A program made the position numbers and the translations under genes. From Phoebastria nigripes (lineage: Eukaryota; Chordata; Aves; Procellariiformes; Diomedeidae): 64,000 bases of DNA. This document shows positions 48,379 through 59,692 of this stretch, in pieces; positions within the stretch are counted from its first letter, which is position 1; every line of letters begins with the position of its first letter. The DNA is taken from positions 177,666-241,665 of the forward strand of contig JAYKAV010002793.1 of the NCBI GenBank assembly GCA_035582835.1. Reading direction: 5' to 3'. The notes beneath the pieces are model-generated. The model ran no database searches and had not been told where the DNA came from. It worked only from the letters and a program-made list of their open reading frames with translations.

Positions 48379-51179
48379 ATGTTTCAAGTTTTCTAATCTA
48401 TTCTTTTATTATGGTAACCCAGGACATAGACTGAATTTGTGGTTAGCCTTGACAGAGAACATGTTGGTGTTCTGACATATATATATAAGAATCGCCCAGC
48501 TTTTCATCAGGAGGTGAGCAGCACTTTCCTGGATTACAGTACCTCTCGCCTAAGGTCATTGCACTATAGGTCTGCCACATAACCAAACTGCAGAAGTTCC
48601 CATCATGTGATGGTAGCTTCACTGCACGTTGACCCACTTTAAAGGAGCAAAAAAAAAAGAAGGGAGGAAGCCTAAGCTTTAAAAGTAATCCACCTTGTTT
48701 GGTCAAGGTCAAAATACTGTCCACTGTATTGTGTACAGCTTGGTCACTACAGCTGTACACAGTACACTGAACAGTATTGCAGAGGGTAAATCTACCTTGC
48801 AGTCAAAGCATGATTATACCTTTTGTTGTCAAAATGCAAACTACCTTTCAATAATCTAGTATAGGTGATGATAGTAAAGTAGCTGAAAGACCAAAGAACT
48901 CAACACAAGCTGAAAAACCATCCTTGGGATCCTCGACCAGTGCTCGAGTAACTTGTCCACACCAAGTTCTGTGCAGTCATGTCCATACTGCTCTTGGTAC
49001 CTAGGCCAGCTAGTTTAAAACTAACTTGAGTATGTCTCTACATTTTCCACATTGAAATCATCAGTCTGCTCATTCAGAAAAAAAATATATCCATTATGGA
49101 TCCTATGAAAAGAAAGTTGACTTTGTTCCATGTCTCTGTTCTTTTAGCACCAATAAATAACTAGCACTGCTAATAAGCAGAAATAATGTGTTACAAATGT
49201 CATCTCTGTTGCACGTATGAAGAAAATTTTTCAAATCACTGTGCCCTCTCAGTCTGCTGAAGTATAAAAATAATGAATGATTTGACAAAGTATCCATTGT
49301 AAGTTAGAGAATAAAACAAAATCTGCTGGTTTGAGTTTATTGGGTTTTCTTTAAAAAAATTGTCATTCAATATATTTCACTTTCAAATAAACAGAACCCA
49401 TATTTTATATGTGGAGATAGATCCAAAGATCAAATGAAAATAAGGTTTAAGTGATCATATGTTCTTTTCGTTTATGCTGTTTGTTTTATTACCTGCTAGC
49501 TCCCTCTAATATTTTTAAAATGTGCTGGCTAATTACAACCAAACCACAGAAAGATAAGAGGAAGAAAGGCATTAATTNTGTATTAGGTTTGTGTGAACAG
49601 GCAAAGGAAAAAGGAAAGTCCCACACTGCAGAAAAGTCTGCTTCAGGAATTTTGCCCTGATTGTATGTCAAGCAATCCACACAGAATTCATCTTTGAAAC
49701 ACAAATCCAGAGGGAAAAAACATTCACATGGGTGCAACTGCTCACTTTTAACCATTTATTTAAATGTTTACTTTGCAGCCTTTTGCAGATCACAGATATT
49801 TGCTGTGCAATATGCAGTGCCTTAGAATTATATCCTTGTAAAAGATTACTCTTGAGAATAGCATGAATCTGATTTAACTTTCATAATTGCAGTTCTCTGT
49901 AGCATTTCATGTTTAACTGAATTTTTTTTAATAGCACCTTGTTCAGTAACAGATTGCAATGTGGATTGCACTGCTGCTCTACAGCGAGTTAAACACTGAT
50001 TAGCTCACAGCTGAAAGTTTTTAATAACACTTGCTCATTTTTTTATAGTGTCAGATTTTAATTTCAAGAATNAATAAACTGTGTTCTCGACCTAATTATT
50101 TGCTTTATTGCAAAATAGCTTAATTGGTTTAGGGAGATTAATGTATTGGTTAATTTAAATATTACTTCATATTAATAATTCTGTCAAATGACTAAGAAGG
50201 CATTATTACTTCAGAAAAAAAAGATTGGTGGGATGTATATTTTAAATCCTAGAGGAGCTTTACTGGTGTTCCTAGGGTAACCGAACTTTATAAGCACCGC
50301 CATGCCAAGTTATGNAACCCATGGGATGTCATCCATGTTAGCAATAAGAAATCTGAAAATTATTATATTCCTAGGATTTCAGATGTCTGTTATTAGTCAT
50401 TGCTAACTGATATAGAAGCTTTTTTGTTGCTCATCTATGCACCTACGCCTATTTCTGTGATAATTATTTTCTAGAAAAACACTTTTTGTGTGGATATATT
50501 TATGAATGCTAGGATGCAAGGTTCTGATCCTACAAATAAACATGCAACGTTATAACTGCATACTAACATGTAGTTTGAGAGGGTTTGTCAAGTACATTCC
50601 ATACTGCTAGTAGAATGAAAACTCAATGTGGCCTTAACTGTGGTCCAGGTTTTTTGACCACTTAAAGCTCTTGTCCCTTATGCAAGCACGGCTAGTTCAA
50701 TACATGTACCAATTTCTCTTCTTGGGTTAAAAGATGCCAGTGGTGTATCTAAACACAACAGAGTTGTGAGCTTCGCATACAATTGCAGTAACAGAAATTT
50801 ATTAATGTTGTCTTTTAAAGAAACATATAAGTTTACATTATATAGATGTATTTCAACATATATAGAAGAAGATTCTAACTTCCTTTGCAAAATCAGATAG
50901 TTTCCACTGTTCTACACTTTATCAATTACTCTTGCAGGGGATTCACAGCTGTGAAATTTTTTAAAAGAGGGACACATTGCATGCTGAATGCCAGTGAATT
51001 GCATCAATGTGGGTGTGAACCAAAGTTTTGTTGAATCCATGGAAACTGGAGCTCTATAGTCATAGTAAAAATCCTGAGCTGAGGTGTAGTCCATATCAGC
51101 ACGAATAACAATGCTCCCTAATACTTACCCTAAATCCCTCCTGCTCCCAACACACCCACTTTCTTTTTGTTAAAACTGA

Positions 51180-51350
51180 AAATCGTCTGCCCTGCTCCTG
51201 CTCGCCTGGCTGGGGGAGTGGGATGGGCATTGGCTGCCAGGCCCAGGTACCCTGACCGACCTGGGGAGCCCCTGACAGCGCCGGTGGCAGGGCCCCAGGG
51301 AGCCCCGCAGTGCTGTGGAGCTGCCAGCCCTCAAAGCACCATGGCATCAC
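51180..51350. other. GC-rich patch of unknown origin
   Basis: About 170 bp with markedly higher GC than the surrounding 10 kb, containing GGGGGAGTGGGATGGG, GACAGCGCCGGTGGCAGGGC and GCCCCGCAGTGCTGTGG. Frames are open on both strands (51096-51422 - and 51167-51388 +), as expected when stops are rare in GC-rich DNA. It could be a CR1 5' region, a retroposed piece of a GC-rich transcript or a small CpG-poor promoter-like element; no match is recognised. Confidence 0.45.
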
Positions 51351-53160
51351 CACAATGTCTCTCCAGCTACTCAGTTGGTACAGTGTGAGCTCAGTTTTGT
51401 CCAAGAAATTGAATACATACAAAATTAATACAAAAGTATGGATTCCAAAGGTCTNACAAGCAAAAAAATTGTTCAGGAAATGAGTTGCTTGTCATAGTAT
51501 TTTTTTAACCATTCTACATNATAGGATGACAAGAATCTCTCACTTATTTTTTTTTATCTAAAAAGTTCTTCTAAGTTGTTTAGAAGTCTACAGAAGTTTG
51601 TCAAATTCCATTATATTTCATAGAATTTCTCTGTAAGAATCACCTTCATGGACTCTCTTCCTTCTTCAATATTTTTTAAAGGATGTCAGATGCATTCATT
51701 TCCATGTTAGCTTTCAGTTAAAGTAGTGCGCTTAGGATTATTATTTTCTTTTTTTATGAGTCAATGAATTCAGTGCTGGCTAAAACAGGTTTTGTCAATA
51801 TTTCTATTTTTTTTCTGGACTGTGAAGTGAGCTAATATTACAAATCACCGTAGGAAGAAAGTTGCTGGTACCCCAACGTCACCACACCCAAAGCCCACAT
51901 TTATGACCTTGCCAGTATTCATTCTCCTTAACAAAAATAGAATTACTGGCAAATTTTTTTATGTAGAGTTTTCTGATTGGAAAGCTGAAAGATAATTTCT
52001 AAGTATAAGAACAAAGATGGCTGAGAAAGGATGAATGATATAGGCAAACATTACTTTTTGTGCAAATATCAGTCTAAATTCTCCTTTCATTGTTAGAGTT
52101 ATTGACATCATAGAATTAAATCCTAATTATTTTTTTTTTAGTTATCTGAAAAAATAATTTCTAAATTTATGTTTATTGGCACTCATCAGAAGTATTAACT
52201 GGGTTTCTTAGTATTAGCATCACAGAGAATAAACCTGTTGCATTTGAAAGTTCATAAATAACACAAAGTTGTTTACATTAACGTGTCCTGCAACAATCAT
52301 GGATAAAATAAGACTTGAATTTCCAAGAAATATCAAAAGAAAGGAGGGCAGCCAAGAGTGCATAATTATCCAATTTGTAGAAGCCATGACTTCTTTTCTA
52401 AATACGTAGTACTGTCTGATACCGTGGGCAGTATGAAGAAAACTGCCATTGTTTTTTATCATCTCCCATGAGCAAAGTACCAAGACATATCTATTTAGTC
52501 ATTTATAGATCTGGAGGGCCAGAGGGCAACCTGTGTTACAGTATTTTGTGCCTATAGGTCCTCAGGATGATCTATCAGGGTATTAACAGGAGATGAAATT
52601 ACATTATTCTTCACAAAGACCCTTGTCCTGCATACATTTGCATATCTGATTAACTTTACTGATCTGATTGACTTCTTGATTTCAGTGCAAACACTGAGAG
52701 TAGGAAGATGTTGTTGTACCTAACAACTTAGTTACACTGTTCCCAGAAGTGTAACTGCTGCATGTGAAGATGTATCTCCAACAGCTTTAATCCAGCTAAT
52801 TCCAGATACTGAGTATAGTGGAATGGCAGCAGCCTGGACATCCTTTGNCAGCATCCTAGCCAGTGTCCTGTATTTGGAGTCACAGGATACAGTGGCTCAC
52901 TTTCACTTCAGTGCTTAGGAGTTAGGACAGTTGCTCAGTACAGAGGAAATGTGAATTCAGCTCACAGAGACGCCTTATCCCTACAGAACACGAAACCATA
53001 GGCCTTTCCCAGAGTATGAAGACATGTTTAACAGTTCACTGAAATCAGCCTTAAGANTCCTTACATAGATCAAAACCACCATGGTCCTGCATCACAAAGG
53101 GATGACCCAATATAAACCCACTTCACCGGTTCATATGAACAAAGGTTATCTTTTGGCCAG

Positions 53161-53302
53161 TTGGTTTACCTGGCTGGCAGGTAAGCCCCCACCCAGTTGC
53201 TCACTCACTTTTCACCAGTGGGATGGAGGAGAGAATGGGAAGGTCAAAAGTGAGAAGAAGAAAAAAAAAACAAACAAACCACAAGTTAAAGACAGTTTAA
53301 GC
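53161..53302 (-). mobile_element. Decayed LTR fragment (3' portion) of the main LTR family
   Basis: Reading the minus strand, about 140 bp match the 3' third of LTR copies such as 56568-57175: TTGGTTTACCTGGCTGGCAG for the terminal block, then CACCCAGTTGCTCACTCACT, CAGTGGGATGGAGGAGAGAA and AAAGACAGTTTAA, the last being the region of the poly(A) signal. Many substitutions, an inserted A/C-rich tract and the absence of the U3 part make this much older than the other copies. Boundaries are approximate and no target duplication is seen. Confidence 0.75.
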
Positions 53303-55277
53303 ACTGATGTTGAAAAGAGATGTTCCCGGCCCCAGCTGTTTCACAGTCTGGGTAGGTTAGTATGGAGCTCCTTATTTCCTCTGTTATCTGAGTATGTTCA
53401 TTTAGAAAAGAGTATTATGATTTGTGTTGAATAAGGAAACAAACAGACAAGCCGTTACAGTTGGACTTTTCTACTGCAGTATTCTTCAAAAAACATGTCA
53501 CAATTTCTGCTCATTCCATAACAAAGTCACAGATCTCAATCTCATTCACTAGCATAATTTTAAATATGACTCTACTTTTCTAAAAATTATCATAAGAACT
53601 GCAGAACCAAGAGTGCATTTTAGCCCAACATCCAGTTACTGATAGTGGCCCGTAGAACATATCTAGAGAACAGATATAAGAAGTTGCTCAAGTCTCATCC
53701 TAACCTCTGGAAATTACAGGTCAGTTTAAATACTGGACTACAAGGTTTTATTACCAGTTTGCTGTTGTCATTAGCTGTGGTAAGTAGATATTTTGGTAAT
53801 TTCCCTCAATGTAAAATTTTCTTTGCTCCAACTTAAGATCCTTAAAATTGGATGTTCTTATAACTATTCCTTTTTATTAAGAATAACAACTTTCTGTCAT
53901 ACCAACAGATGAAGACTGGAGAAACTTCAAGAAAAGAATACGTTTATTGAAATCCAGATCCTTTCTCAGCACCCAAACCAAAGAATTCTGTGCCAGGTCT
54001 AACCACAGGAAAAAAAAAAAAAAAAAAAAAGAAGGAAAGAATATCAGAGGCAACTGGACTTTATTCTTTTTCAAGAATAACAAGTATTTAGTCCTAGTTT
54101 TCTGAAGTGTTAGATTCGTCATGCAGTGCCACTGAAGATTTTTTGTCAGCATAAAAAAAGCTTCATAGAATCATTTATGTTTCATAACCATATATTCTCA
54201 ATAATTATGNAAAAAAAAAAAAAAAAAAAAAAAGAAAACAAAATCCCTATTGATATCCTACATTTAGGGAATGAAATTAAGACCAAAAGATTGTTCTGTT
54301 GTTTCATATATTATGGAGAATTTACCCTTTGATGCATGTAATATTTGCTGTTGTCTGATACTAGACTAGATAGATAGGCAACTCACCTATTTCATAGCAT
54401 ATTATATTCCTATCAGAACACCAAATAAAAAGATGTGAGGAAAAAAATTTGGCTGCTTTCTCTGAAATACTGTCACCTCAGGCTGTGGAAGTGACTTTCT
54501 CTATCAGGTTAGTACAGTGAGCAATGACTCTGCATAGAATAGAGAATTTGAGGAAACTGGAGAATTTGAGGATGCTGGATGAAGATGTAATGTATTAATG
54601 AAAATTCTTTAAACACTCACATGAAATAAGTTTATTGCAGCTCATAGGTCAACAACCTTTTTTACAACACCAAATATTTACTTAAGTAATACCATGTTGA
54701 TAACTGAGTTGCAATCATAAATTAAGGCAATATCCCTCTCTTCCCTTTCCCTCCTTCACCCCCTACCCTGACCCAACTACATGTACCTTTATTTTCTTGG
54801 GAAAAAACAGAAGAGGAAAATGTACTACAACCTAGGAGAACTACATTCCAAAGAGCTTTATATCACTCAATATACTCTTCACTCTTCCTTAACCATTTAC
54901 TACCAAAGCCCATCACTGAAAAGCAGTATAACGTTTAGACATACATTTCAAGACTGCTATAAACATGAGAACTTCGATTAAATTTTATGACATTCCTGTC
55001 ATAAACAAAACACTCACTCATAAACAAAACACTCACTCAGTAATATGCATTGCTAGTAGATAGTAACCTTGCAAATGGACTTGAACCGCAAAACTGATTT
55101 AGAACTTCTTTGACCTCTTGAAAAGTTTATTCCAAAAAAGAAGAAACTTTCTGGCTTAGGCCAGTGGTTACAAAACTTTTTCTGAACATGGACAATTTCT
55201 AACATTCAAAATTTCTTGCAAATGACCATGCACTCTTAAAATAAGAGAGATTATTGAGCATTGGCAAATGTAATGAA
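53303..55277. other. Unique sequence with poly(A) tracts
   Basis: No gene recognised. Runs of 21 As (54010-54030) and 23 As (54211-54233, preceded by an N) lie about 180 bp apart. A 19-bp tandem duplication is listed separately. Confidence 0.45.
55002..55039 (+). repeat. 19-bp perfect tandem duplication
   Basis: TAAACAAAACACTCACTCA occurs at 55002-55020 and again at 55021-55039. Confidence 0.92.
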
Positions 55278-55571
55278 CATTGGTCTCTTCTGCCAAGCAA
55301 CTAGCGATAGGACGAGAGGAAATGGCCTCAAGTTGCGCCAGGGGAGGTTTAGATTGGACATTAGGAAAANTTTCTTTACTGAAAGAGTGGTTAAGCATTG
55401 GAACAGGCTGCCCAGGGAAGTGGTGGAGTCCCCATCCCTGGAAGTGTTTAAAAGACGTGTAGATGAGGCACTTAGGGACATGGTTTAGTGGGGCATGGTG
55501 GTGTTGGGTTGACGGTTGGACTTGATGATCTTAGAGGTCTTTTCCAACCTTAATGATTCTATGATTCTATA
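55278..55571 (+). mobile_element. CR1 LINE 3' end, strongly 5'-truncated
   Basis: About 294 bp nearly identical to 31648-31937 of the longer CR1 copy. It contains the last 70 or so codons of ORF2, in frame to the stop before 55490 (ending DEALRDMV), and the 3' region with GGTTGGACTTGATGATCTTA and terminal ATTCTATGATTCTAT. One N (55370) falls where the sister copy has A. Same young subfamily; not functional. Confidence 0.94.
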
Positions 55572-56562
55572 AGGAGCCTGTGGTGTTCCATGAATCAGAA
55601 TTTGGGAACCATCAGTTTAAAATGAACAGTTCTTCACTTTCTTCCTTCAGGGTATATTATTAAGAAGAAAAAAGGAAGCCCATGAAAGCACCTTGACCTG
55701 AGTGACTATGATCTTGTATTCTCATTGTGATCATCCCCTCCCTTTTCTCAACTGCTGAGAGAATGTGCCAGCTATGCCATAGTCTGTATTTAAGCTCTTG
55801 GGTTAGAGACCTTTCATGTTGTGTATGCAGCACAGGAGAGCCCCGCTCCTGGCTGGGGAATAGGAACCCCATCAACACAAATAATTTGCAAGTAAAACTA
55901 TTTGAGAAGACACCTCTGGGAGAACATCATCAGAAGCCAAATCCTTGTCCTTAGCAGGTGGAAGTTACTCTCCTGTCATGAACATTGCTACAGTCTCCTT
56001 GGAAAACTAAATACTGTTTGGCTAATAAGCAGGCAAAATTTGTGTCAGCTATTTGGTTAATAACATCTGATATGATAAAAAATTAAGGGTGTATAATTAA
56101 CACTATAATTTCCATTGAACTTCAAATATTCAGCAATATAAGGAGGAGATGATCAGATATTATTTCTCTAATGTGATTATGCCATTTGGAGTAACACAAG
56201 TACTTTCAGCCTTGAAATGTTTGTATGTATCAATATGAGGGGAAAAAAAAGCAGAAATACAGTCACTAAATCATATGAAGAAGCATAAAAATGAGAGAAA
56301 CTGCTGTTTGTGGTATGTGAGTGCTGAGTATTTATGACTATGCAAAAAATTAATATATATCTTATAATAAACAAAATCATCCTCTGAGGAGAACATATGG
56401 AAGAAGCAATAGGAAGTCATAGCTGGATAAAATAGAAAGAAGAAGCTGAAATACAGAAACAGATAAAAACATTTAATCAATTGCCAAACAATCAGCTCAG
56501 TTTCCAGAGTGATTTGCAATCACTGGCTTAGGAAACTATTACATCACTCAGTAATTATTTAA
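55572..56562. other. Unique sequence, nothing recognised
   Basis: Ordinary AT-rich DNA; frames up to about 82 codons without known motifs. Confidence 0.45.
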
Positions 56563-56567
56563 ATTAC

Positions 56568-57175
56568 TGTCATGGTTTAACCCCAGCCAGCAACCAAGCA
56601 CCACACAGCTGCTCGCTCACTCCCCCTCTCCGTGGGATGGGGGAGAGAATCTGAAGAGCAAAAGTAAGAAAACTCATGGGTTGAGATAAGAACAGTTTAA
56701 TAATTGAAATAAAATAAAATAAAATAAAATAAAATAAATAATAATATTAATAATAATAATAATAAATGTAACGAAAAGGAAAACAACGAGAGAGAGAGAG
56801 AGGAACAAAACCCAGGGAAAAAAACAAGTGATGCAACCGCTCACCACCCACCAACTGACGCCCAGCCAGTCCCCAAGCAGCAATTGCTGCCCCCCAGCCA
56901 ACTCCCCCCAGTTTATATATTGAGCATGATGTCATATGGTATGGAATATCCCTTTGGCCAGCTTGGGTCAGCTGTCTTGGCTACGCCCCCTCCCAGCTTC
57001 TTGTGCACCTGGCAGAGCATGGGAAGCTGAAAAGTCCTTGACTAGTGTAAGCACTACTTAGCAACAACTAAAACATTAGTGTGTTATCAACATTCTTCTC
57101 ATACTAAATCCAAAACACAGCACTATACCAGCTACTAGGAAGAAAATCAACTCTATCCCAGCCAAAATCAGGACA
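56568..57175 (-). mobile_element. Solo LTR, copy E (first subfamily), minus strand
   Basis: A 608-bp LTR. On the + strand it begins TGTCATGGTTTAACCCC and ends CAAAATCAGGACA, and it is flanked by a perfect 5-bp duplication ATTAC (56563-56567 and 57176-57180). In element orientation it matches copies A and D. The CRE box is TGACATCA (CpG lost), and a TATATAAAC box remains near 56914-56922. The internal microsatellite (56707-56766) is built of AAAAT and AAT units on the + strand. No proviral interior is present. Confidence 0.95.
56707..56766 (+). repeat. AAAAT/AAT microsatellite inside LTR copy E
   Basis: Six AAAAT-type units followed by a longer run of AAT units. It occupies the position of the ATT/ACT run of copies A and D, but with a different main unit. 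Confidence 0.85.
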
Positions 57176-57180
57176 ATTAC

Positions 57181-59544
57181 AAAAGTAGAATGAGAAAGGA
57201 TCAGGAACCAATTAGTAAAAATGAAGTAATATAAATTATGCATACCAGACAATTACGCATCAATTCAATTATCGTAAAAAAAATCTTGTGAACTGACAAG
57301 CATACGAAGAGAAAAGATCAATATGTCTCATTGTCTTCCACATTTCATCAAGAAGATAAAGCACATAACTGATTTCTGTTATTAAACTAAAACTGTATAG
57401 TTGCTAATTCAGCAACTGTATATTTACATAGTTTCAGTATGTATTTTTATATATGTAATATAATATTATTTATATTATGGTAACAAGAATTCTGTTGTTA
57501 AAACCTAAGATCTTTTATAAACACTATTACTTGGTATTGAGTAGATTTATTGAAATTTTAAATAAACATTAAACATAAGTAATGTGTGGGTGCCTGTGTG
57601 CAAAACTAAAGATGAAAGAAGTGGAATGACAAGTTGCAATGGTTTTCACCTAATACAATCAGCTCTACCTAAAACAGGAGGAAAAAAAAAAGAAAAAGAG
57701 AGTTAGTTTAGAATGTAGAATATATCTCTACAATGTACAGGGGACAGATACAAACTCATCCCTTTTGTGCTCCACGTATTTTTAAAAATTTCCCTTTCCC
57801 AGGTTCCTTCATTCAACAGACAGCACGACTGGACACTATTGATAGCTTTCAAACTGCCTTTCATGGTCCAAAACTGATGGAACCATGTTACTACAATGCC
57901 AAGCCTATAGCCAAGCACAATATATAGTATGCCCAAGCTTATGCAATGTTTCTTAGTTCCTAGCACAAGANCATGTTAAACACAGCTGGCTTTTTGGTTG
58001 GTCTAGAGCATAGGCAGGACAAGATCTTATCTGCCTTTAATTTTCCTTTAGTCATGATACTGATGGAATTATTGCATGCATTCATTAGTTATGAAAGAAA
58101 CCTAATCACATCAAACTAGATAGGAATCTTTTAAAAATAGCTGTTGGGTTCTTCATTATTTGTCCTCAAAATTTCACTCCTTTTGAATCCAGCTTTTCAA
58201 GCTTTTGCTATGACCATGAAGGCTAGAAATGCTTCTTTTTGTTAGAATGAAAGCTATTATCACAGAAAGGATAGTGACAAATATTTTTGGTATTGAAAAC
58301 CCTGTGATGCCTTCTGTCACTCTAACAGAAAACAGCTGGAGAAGGGGGACCTGCTAACCATGTTGGAGTACTCTCTAATCAAGGCAAACATTTTATCTTG
58401 CAAGGGCCTTGGTCTAAATGTGTCTATGCACTGTTTGCACATTGTCAGTGGCTGAGAATATGGTGTGTCCTGGGATTTATTCACCACTGGGGGATCTCAC
58501 AGATACTTGCACGCTGTTGATCCCAGGCATGAGTTGGGAATCAAAAGATCAAAATATCAGTCCCAGAAATGCAAAGTATTTCATTCAAAAAGAATCTTTT
58601 GTCATTACAGAACATAGCAAATGAATAAAAATAATATAACAGAAGTATTTCATGAAAGAAAGACAAACACAGTGTCTGCTTATTTGGTGAGACAGACATA
58701 AAAGTAACAACAATTAAATTCTTAATGAATTTTAAACTTAGACGTGGCCAGCCTGGTAGGAATCAATCTTGCTAAAGTTTTAAANGTTAAGTTGCAAGGA
58801 AGTGAAAGCCTTCTTACATGTCCAGGTGGGAATCACAAAATTAGTTTAAGTTTATTATTAGAGGAACTCACCTCAGGACAGAGTCCTTCATTTATTTTCT
58901 AATCATAATTATTACTAGCATGATGGAATCTCAGTGCAAGACTTGAACTCATAGGCATTGCTGAAAGATCTGCAATTAAGTCTTCAAAAATGCTTCCAGG
59001 ACGCTCCTAATAATCTGGCTNGATGTATGTGGCAGCATCCTAACTGCCTGGCAGTGACTGAGCTGGTGGGTATGCTCAGACAGCCGGTATTCCCTTTGCA
59101 ACAGAGAGCNCCTCAGTTGCACTTGGACTGCACTCCCCATTATGCTGCTTGCATGGAGGACAAATCTACTACTCTCTGCTCTTGAGCTGACTCTCAAGAC
59201 ACAGTATAGACAAGTCTTGCAAGTTTTGCTTACCAGAGCATTGGCTTTTAGACTTCTAAATGTAAAGGTTGTGCTTCTAACTCCAAGTGGTAGAAGAACA
59301 GCACTGGAAGCCAACTAAGGAATCTGGAAATTAGATATTCAAGTTGTCTAGGAAAAACAGATAAAAAAACCCCACAGCCACAAGGCAAGAAGCAGAGCAC
59401 AAAGGATAATATCAATGACAAACAAACATCTTCAATGGCACAGGCAGCAGAATAGCAATCAATTTGTTTCTTGTGTTAGTGCCAATTTATTCTTTTCAAT
59501 GGATCCACAGGTTTTGCATTGTTTCTGGCCCTGCATCAAAACTT
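57181..59544. other. Unique sequence, nothing recognised
   Basis: No gene or mobile element recognised. The moderately GC-rich stretch near 58980-59310 gives a 112-codon minus frame with no known motif. Confidence 0.45.
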
Positions 59545-59692
59545 AGAATCATACAATCATAGAATCATAGAATCATTAAGGTTGGAAAAGACCTCTAAGA
59601 TCATCAAGTCCAACCATCAACCCAACACCACCATGCCCACTAAACCATGTCCCTAAGTGCCTCATCTACANGTCTTTTAAATACTTCCAGGA
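59545..59692 (-). mobile_element. CR1 LINE 3' tail, minus strand
   Basis: About 148 bp. The + strand starts with AGAATCATACAATCATAGAATCATAGAATCATT (written here as the repeated CATAGAAT tail, four units) followed by AAGGTTGGAAAAGACCTC and GTCCAACCATCAACCC, and stops inside the last codons of ORF2 near ATACTTCCAGG. Same young subfamily as 30694-31937. One N at 59671. Confidence 0.93.

Larger units (their letters stand above)
42641..53160. other. Long unique block with minor repeats
   Basis: No gene recognised. It holds a T tract (43422-43473), a 13-bp inverted repeat (45038-45075), a partial tandem duplication (48313-48378) and a GC-rich patch (51180-51350). Two AT-rich stretches, about 44,640-44,900 and 49,930-50,200, have a dense mix of homeodomain-like TAAT/ATTA words that can be seen in conserved non-coding elements, but nothing here proves that. 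Confidence 0.4.
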
